DNA from: Cranoglanis bouderius
Taxonomy: Eukaryota > Chordata > Actinopteri > Siluriformes > Cranoglanididae
NCBI GenBank assembly: GCA_023630585.1
Contig: CM042539.1
Coordinates: 10,867,755-10,931,754 of the forward strand
DNA length: 64,000 nt
Direction: 5' to 3'
Shown here: positions 59,643-64,000 of the stretch, in pieces
Layout: every line of letters begins with the position of its first letter
Numbering within the stretch: the first letter of the stretch is position 1
Position numbers and translations under genes: made by a program
The notes under the pieces: model-generated
The model's input: only the letters and a program-made list of their open reading frames with translations
What the model was told of the DNA's origin: nothing
Database searches by the model: none

Positions 59643-59955
59643 CATCCATCCATCCATTTTCTGTACCACTTATCCTAGACAGGATCCTAGACAGATTCCC
59701 AGGAAACTCGGGGCACAAGGTGGGGACACCCTGGATGGAGTGCCAACCCATCGCAAGGCACAATCGCACACACTCACACACTTCACCCAATTTAGAGATG
59801 CCAATCAGCCTACAACGTATGTCTTTGGATTGGGAAGGAAACTGGAGTACCTGGAGGAAACCCCCAAAGCACAGGGAGAACATGCAAGCTCCGTGCACAC
59901 AGGGTGGAGGCAGGAATCGAACCCCCAACCCTTGAGGTGTAGGCAAACATGCTAG
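59643..59955 (-). mobile_element. SINE-like repeat with (TCCA)n start
   Basis: The reverse complement of the family at 43759: (TCCA)n, ACCACTTATCCTAGACAGGA, GGAGAACATGCAAGCTCCGT and CAGGAATCGAACCCCCAACC (box B region). It is nearly full length. Confidence 0.75.
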
Positions 59956-60599
59956 GGTATTTCAAGGCTGCCAAACATAAGGTCCACCTATTACTGGCCA
60001 TTTTATTTGCCATATAAGTGCAATATAGACGACAGTTAGTTCCGGTCCGCTAATTTGATTGGTCTAGCTGCGTCCCAAGAGTGCTTATATTTACTGTAAC
60101 AGCAATGGGACGTTTCACTTTGTGTATCACTCCGCTCATCTGTGTTCACCACATAAATTTCCAGTTCTTAGTTCGAAAAGGTTAGTACAGTAGTGTGATC
60201 AGCATCATCAATGAACATGGCACTATGTTTTCATGTATATAACAGTACTATATTTTCATGAATATAACTTTTGATTTAAAATATGACAGCTTGTCAGATA
60301 AAGATGAAGAGGAAGAAGGGACGCCTATTTCACTGGAAGCACCTTTAACGGGAATGTACAAATCACTGTGAGCCAGCTAGCTGACGGGCTATATAGTGAG
60401 TGTAGCTTCATCAGGATCTATTTCTGCTAGCGGAACAAAAATAAATGAACTATATGGCCACACGGTGTCTGAAATGTCAGTTACTCGATATTAATTTCTT
60501 GTTTATAGAACTGCAGTGGTCAGTTACGGCACAGTTACTTTGTGCCTACAGCCGAATCACATCCGTGGCGATATTCGGTATATTCATATTTTGTAACCC

Positions 60600-61090
60600 C
60601 CCTACCTCATCCATCAACAGAAATAGACCACCACAAGACCACCACTGATCAAATATAATTTGTCTGGTGGACCCTTCTCAGCACTGCAGTGACGCTGACA
60701 TACTGTAGTACTGTGTGTGTGGTGTTGGTGTGAGTGCAGCATTGTTGAGATTTTAAAACATCATAAAGTCCATTCTGGATTGTGAACAGTCTGCCAATTA
60801 GAAATCTCCAGCTAACAGCAGTGCTATGGCTCAGGAACTGACACTGATGAAGGCTAATAAAGTGACGTGTAAGAAAACCCAACACTGCTGTGCCTAATAC
60901 ACACCAGTGTCACCGAAAGTGGTCCACCACACAAATAAAATCCACTCAGTGGTGGTCTTTTTCCAATGAAAAAGCACGCCAAGAAACAGATGGGCTAAAG
61001 TCTGTAATATATGGTAATTTGACTTACTAAAATGTCCATTGAATGTAACTATAAGCTAGTTGTATCTAATAAACTGGCAACTCAGTGTAT
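60600..61090. mobile_element. Palindromic non-autonomous DNA element
   Basis: TCTCAGCACTGCAGTGACGC near the left and CCAGTGTCACCGAAAGTGG then ACTCAGTGGTGGTC near the right are reverse-related. It ends CTAATAAACTGGCAACTCAG. The arrangement matches a common fold-back fish repeat; it has no coding region. Confidence 0.55.
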
Positions 61091-61285
61091 GTATTTATCT
61101 CATTTGTGCTTCTTCTGCACAGATCACAGTTTATAATCAATACCACACGTTTTAGCTTTATAAACCTAGATATAAATTACAGGAATAAATTCCTCCTGAG
61201 GCAATTTAGCTATCAGTGCAGATATATAATCAGCAACACTCCATATCCAGGACACATACCATGCTTTGTTTTAGAAAAGGAAGAG

Positions 61286-61287
<2 letters not shown>

Positions 61288-61357
<70 letters not shown>
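61288..61357. repeat. (GT)n microsatellite
   Basis: An uninterrupted GT run. Confidence 0.97.
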
Positions 61358-61360
<3 letters not shown>

Positions 61361-61604
61361 ACACTCTTTTGGGCTTTGTGTTGGAGAAAAAAATCAACAA
61401 GTCGATTCCTTAAACGCAGCCAGGATTTAATTAGCTTTCTTTCTTTTGGAGTGAATTACGGTTTGGCTCGGCTGTAGCCTGACTCTGGTTAGGTTCTGGT
61501 GTGTAAACTTGTTTCTCATATGAGCTTCTTTAGCAAAACATTCCAGCATTCTTAAATATTTAATTACAAATATCTTATTTATTTAATACAGATTTTTAGT
61601 CTGT

Positions 61605-61682
61605 CCCCGAGTTCCCTGGGATAGGTTCCAGGCTCCCCCGTGACCCTGTGTAGGATAAGCAGTATGGAAAACGGATGGATGG
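61605..61682 (+). mobile_element. 3' end of the (TGGA)n-tailed repeat
   Basis: GAGTTCCCTGGGATAGGTTC and CCTGTGTAGGATAAGCAGTA then TGGA units match the last part of the family at 43759. Confidence 0.75.
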
Positions 61683-61689
61683 ATTTTCC

Positions 61690-63040
61690 TTTGTTTGAAT
61701 CTCTAAAAATATTGACGGTAATTTAAATGAATAATTTCTGAATAATATATTTATTTATTAATATTTATTCATTACTAAAAAGCTTTACGGAAGTAAGGGT
61801 TAAGATAACGTTTTTAAATGTAATAATAGGTCTCAAAATAAATAAGACACAAATCCAAAAACAAGTCACAGAAATATGACTTTAAGTAATTATAATAATT
61901 AAAAAATAATAAGGATGAAATAAAACTAAGTAATCCACAGTAAAGGTCTTTTTTTTTTTAAATTAAAATATTAAATCTGTAAATAACTCCACCTGTGATT
62001 TGTGTCCCTTTTTCTCCTGTGTGTATTACTGGAGTTGCATAACACTTTCACTCAGGGCCCCAATCAGTGCAGGTGGTGTGTCACAAATCCTCTCCACTTC
62101 ATGATCATGTTCATGATCAGATATAAATCTCAAGATTACGAGGAGAGTCGTATCGGTTTTAGATCCTCTTTAGGAAATAAGATGTGCATGAAATATGATT
62201 GTGGTCGTTCGGCGTAATAAAATACGCCTACGGCCATGTTGGTCTGTATATTCTCAGGAAATCTTAAACAATACATCTAGAACTCCATAAAGGTACACAG
62301 GGTCTTCATGCAGCAGGACCTGCCTGTATCACTTCTACATGAAAATCACTCAACACTCGACGCAGCTTCAGATCATTCACAGTCAAATAGCGATCTGTCT
62401 ATTTTTGCTGCACCATATACTATCTACATATTTTTTAAAAAAAACAAAGAAACAAACAAACAAAAAAAACCCTAATACCAATATACAGTACAACTCGTGA
62501 TTTTTTCTTGTTTCTGAGGACATTCTCAAATGATTAATATTTTTTTTCTTTTTGAGGATAAAATTAGCTATACAAATTCATGAACCCCATAATTAAGAAA
62601 ATCAAAATATTACTGTTTGGAAAAGCAAAAAAAAATCGAAGTTGTATTTCAGCTTCATTTTTCAGAAACAGCAGGATGTTCCATCCCAACTGAGAGCTTT
62701 TTCTACATGACTTACTCTCAGTAATGAGAGTCACACCAGGATACTGCTGTAGTAATGGACTGTAAAATGATGGTAGAATAATCGCAGTAATGTCACGATC
62801 TACCTGAGTGAATTAGTGTAAATGGACCAGCAATGCGATTAAAGGTTAGCTCAGCGGCTTAAATCATATCAGCTCACTTTATTGTATCTGTCACACAGGG
62901 CAAGCGAGTGCAAAAGTCTTTCAGCTCTTTGCTGAATGAACCCAGGAAGAGCACTTAGGTCTAGTTACTTACAGTATGTTCTTACTAGCGCAGCACAAAT
63001 TTTACGGCTCTATTTTATATGCTATTGATACGGTTTTGAT
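61690..63040. other. kcnb2 intron, no feature seen
   Basis: AT-rich DNA without recognisable exon or element. Confidence 0.5.
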
Positions 63041-63044
63041 ACGG

Positions 63045-63790
63045 TCCACTGCTAATGCTGGATAGCTGGTTAACATGAGCTAATCTGACAGGATTTTTAA
63101 ATCATATTCATATGTTCATACCACATCTTTCCCCTGCAAATGCTAGATAGCTGGCTAACATGAGCTAACCTCCCTGCTGAAAAAAAAAAAAAAAAACCCA
63201 ATAGAAACTCTCACAGAATTTGTAATGGTTATAATGGGAATTGTATTGGTTTTAATGGAAACTGTAATTGTCTCTGTGGGTCTCTAGTGGTAATTTATTG
63301 TCTTCTATTGGTGGCATGTTATGTCTATTGGATACCATTAAGGACCAATAACTGTAATGTTAATGGTTTTAATGGGTAGCTGATGGTTTGTAATGGCATT
63401 TGTAGTGGGAATCATTATTCTGTGATGTTTTTTATTGTTGTTGTTGTTGTTTTTTCAGCAGGGCTGACAGGATTTTTAAATATGTTCATATTTTTTGCTG
63501 CTAATGCTAGACAACTGGCTAAAATGAGCTAACTTGACAGGATGTTTAAATCATATTAATATGTTCATATTCCTCCACTGCTAATGCTAGACAGCTGACT
63601 AACATGAGCTAACCTGAAAGGATTTCTGACAGGATTTTTAAGTCATATTTTATTGATGTCAGTAATGTTCACTGCTAACAGTAACCAACAAATTAACACA
63701 CTTTTTGAGAGGATTTAAAAATATTCCTAAATAGTTCTAATCTTCATTGCTAATGCTAGCTAGTGGATTAACCTACAGTAAGCTAACTAG
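63045..63790. repeat. Tandem repeat, unit about 80 bp, interrupted by a MITE
   Basis: Units carry GCTAATGCTAGACAGCTGAC or close variants, then AACATGAGCTAACCTGACAG and GATTTTTAAATCATATTCAT. Four clear and one or two decayed copies lie on both sides of 63172-63463. Confidence 0.85.
63172..63463. mobile_element. MITE inserted in the tandem repeat
   Basis: Perfect 14-bp inverted ends, CCCTGCTGAAAAAA and TTTTTTCAGCAGGG. Comparing the interrupted unit with intact ones shows that only about two bases (CT) were duplicated at the target. It encodes no protein. Confidence 0.85.
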
Positions 63791-63839
63791 ACAGGAAATG
63801 TCTTTAAGTGTGCAAAAACAATAGCTGTGTTTGGTTGTT

Positions 63840-63900
63840 TAGGCCAGTAGTTCTCAAATTGGGGGTCCAGGAAACATAGCCAGGGGTTCTGTGGGTTTTT
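63840..63900. mobile_element. hAT-like fragment
   Basis: CCAGTAGTTCTCAAATTGGG then GGTTCTGTGGG resembles a hAT terminal region. Only this end is visible. Confidence 0.4.
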
Positions 63901-64000
63901 TGTTTGTTTGTTCGTTTTTTAGTTACAGTGTTGGCAACCATTATCAATCAGTATATCAAAGTGAGTGAGTATATTTATTATCATTGAGTTCTTATAGTTA

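Noticed and set aside
47375..64000. Search for kcnb2 S1-S6 exon
   Set aside because: No frame with the voltage sensor or TVGYGD pore motif was found; the second coding exon must lie beyond the window.

Overview
The window reads as vertebrate nuclear DNA from a bony fish. Two genes are recognisable by exon-by-exon protein similarity, both with GT-AG introns, and the rest is AT-rich DNA packed with teleost-type repeats: Tc1-like transposons, short non-autonomous DNA elements (MITEs), tRNA- and 5S-rRNA-derived SINEs, and long CA/TA/CT microsatellites. The repeat families resemble those of otophysan fish, perhaps a catfish, but the species is inference.

Region 1 to about 22.9 kb (minus strand) is the 5' two thirds of trpa1, the TRPA1 chemo/thermosensory cation channel. 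I resolved 18 coding exons (19284 down to 1496, 701 codons plus two bases) whose phases join exactly. They encode the N-terminal ankyrin repeats and the cysteine-rich pre-S1 linker. The six membrane segments and the pore lie beyond base 1. A non-coding first exon (about 22880-22832) with a TATA box upstream (22911-22905) completes the 5' end. The introns hold one intact Tc1-like transposon, several decayed ones, SINEs, a 560-bp MITE with perfect 37-bp ends, and a 32-bp minisatellite apparently grown from the exon 4 splice donor.

Region 23 to 46 kb is intergenic. It contains SINEs, Tc1 remnants, a hAT-like MITE split by a 5S-derived SINE, a 2.7-kb TCTAGA-rich minisatellite (35.3-38.0 kb) interrupted by two other elements, and clustered CT/GT repeats near a possible 5' exon.

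Region 46.4 to 64 kb (plus strand) starts with the first coding exon of kcnb2 (Kv2.2 voltage-gated potassium channel), 46793-47374, encoding the N-terminal tetramerisation (T1) domain. The remainder is its long first coding intron, filled with MITEs, microsatellites and a recently broken Tc1-like element. S1-S6 are not in the window.

trpa1 and kcnb2 lie head to head (divergent). As I recall they are also neighbours in mammals (human 8q13), which supports both calls. There is no sign of an operon, CRISPR array or prokaryotic system. The most unusual observations are the splice-donor minisatellite in trpa1, an upstream ORF in kcnb2 that is a diverged copy of its own start region, and dinucleotide repeats abutting several trpa1 splice sites.
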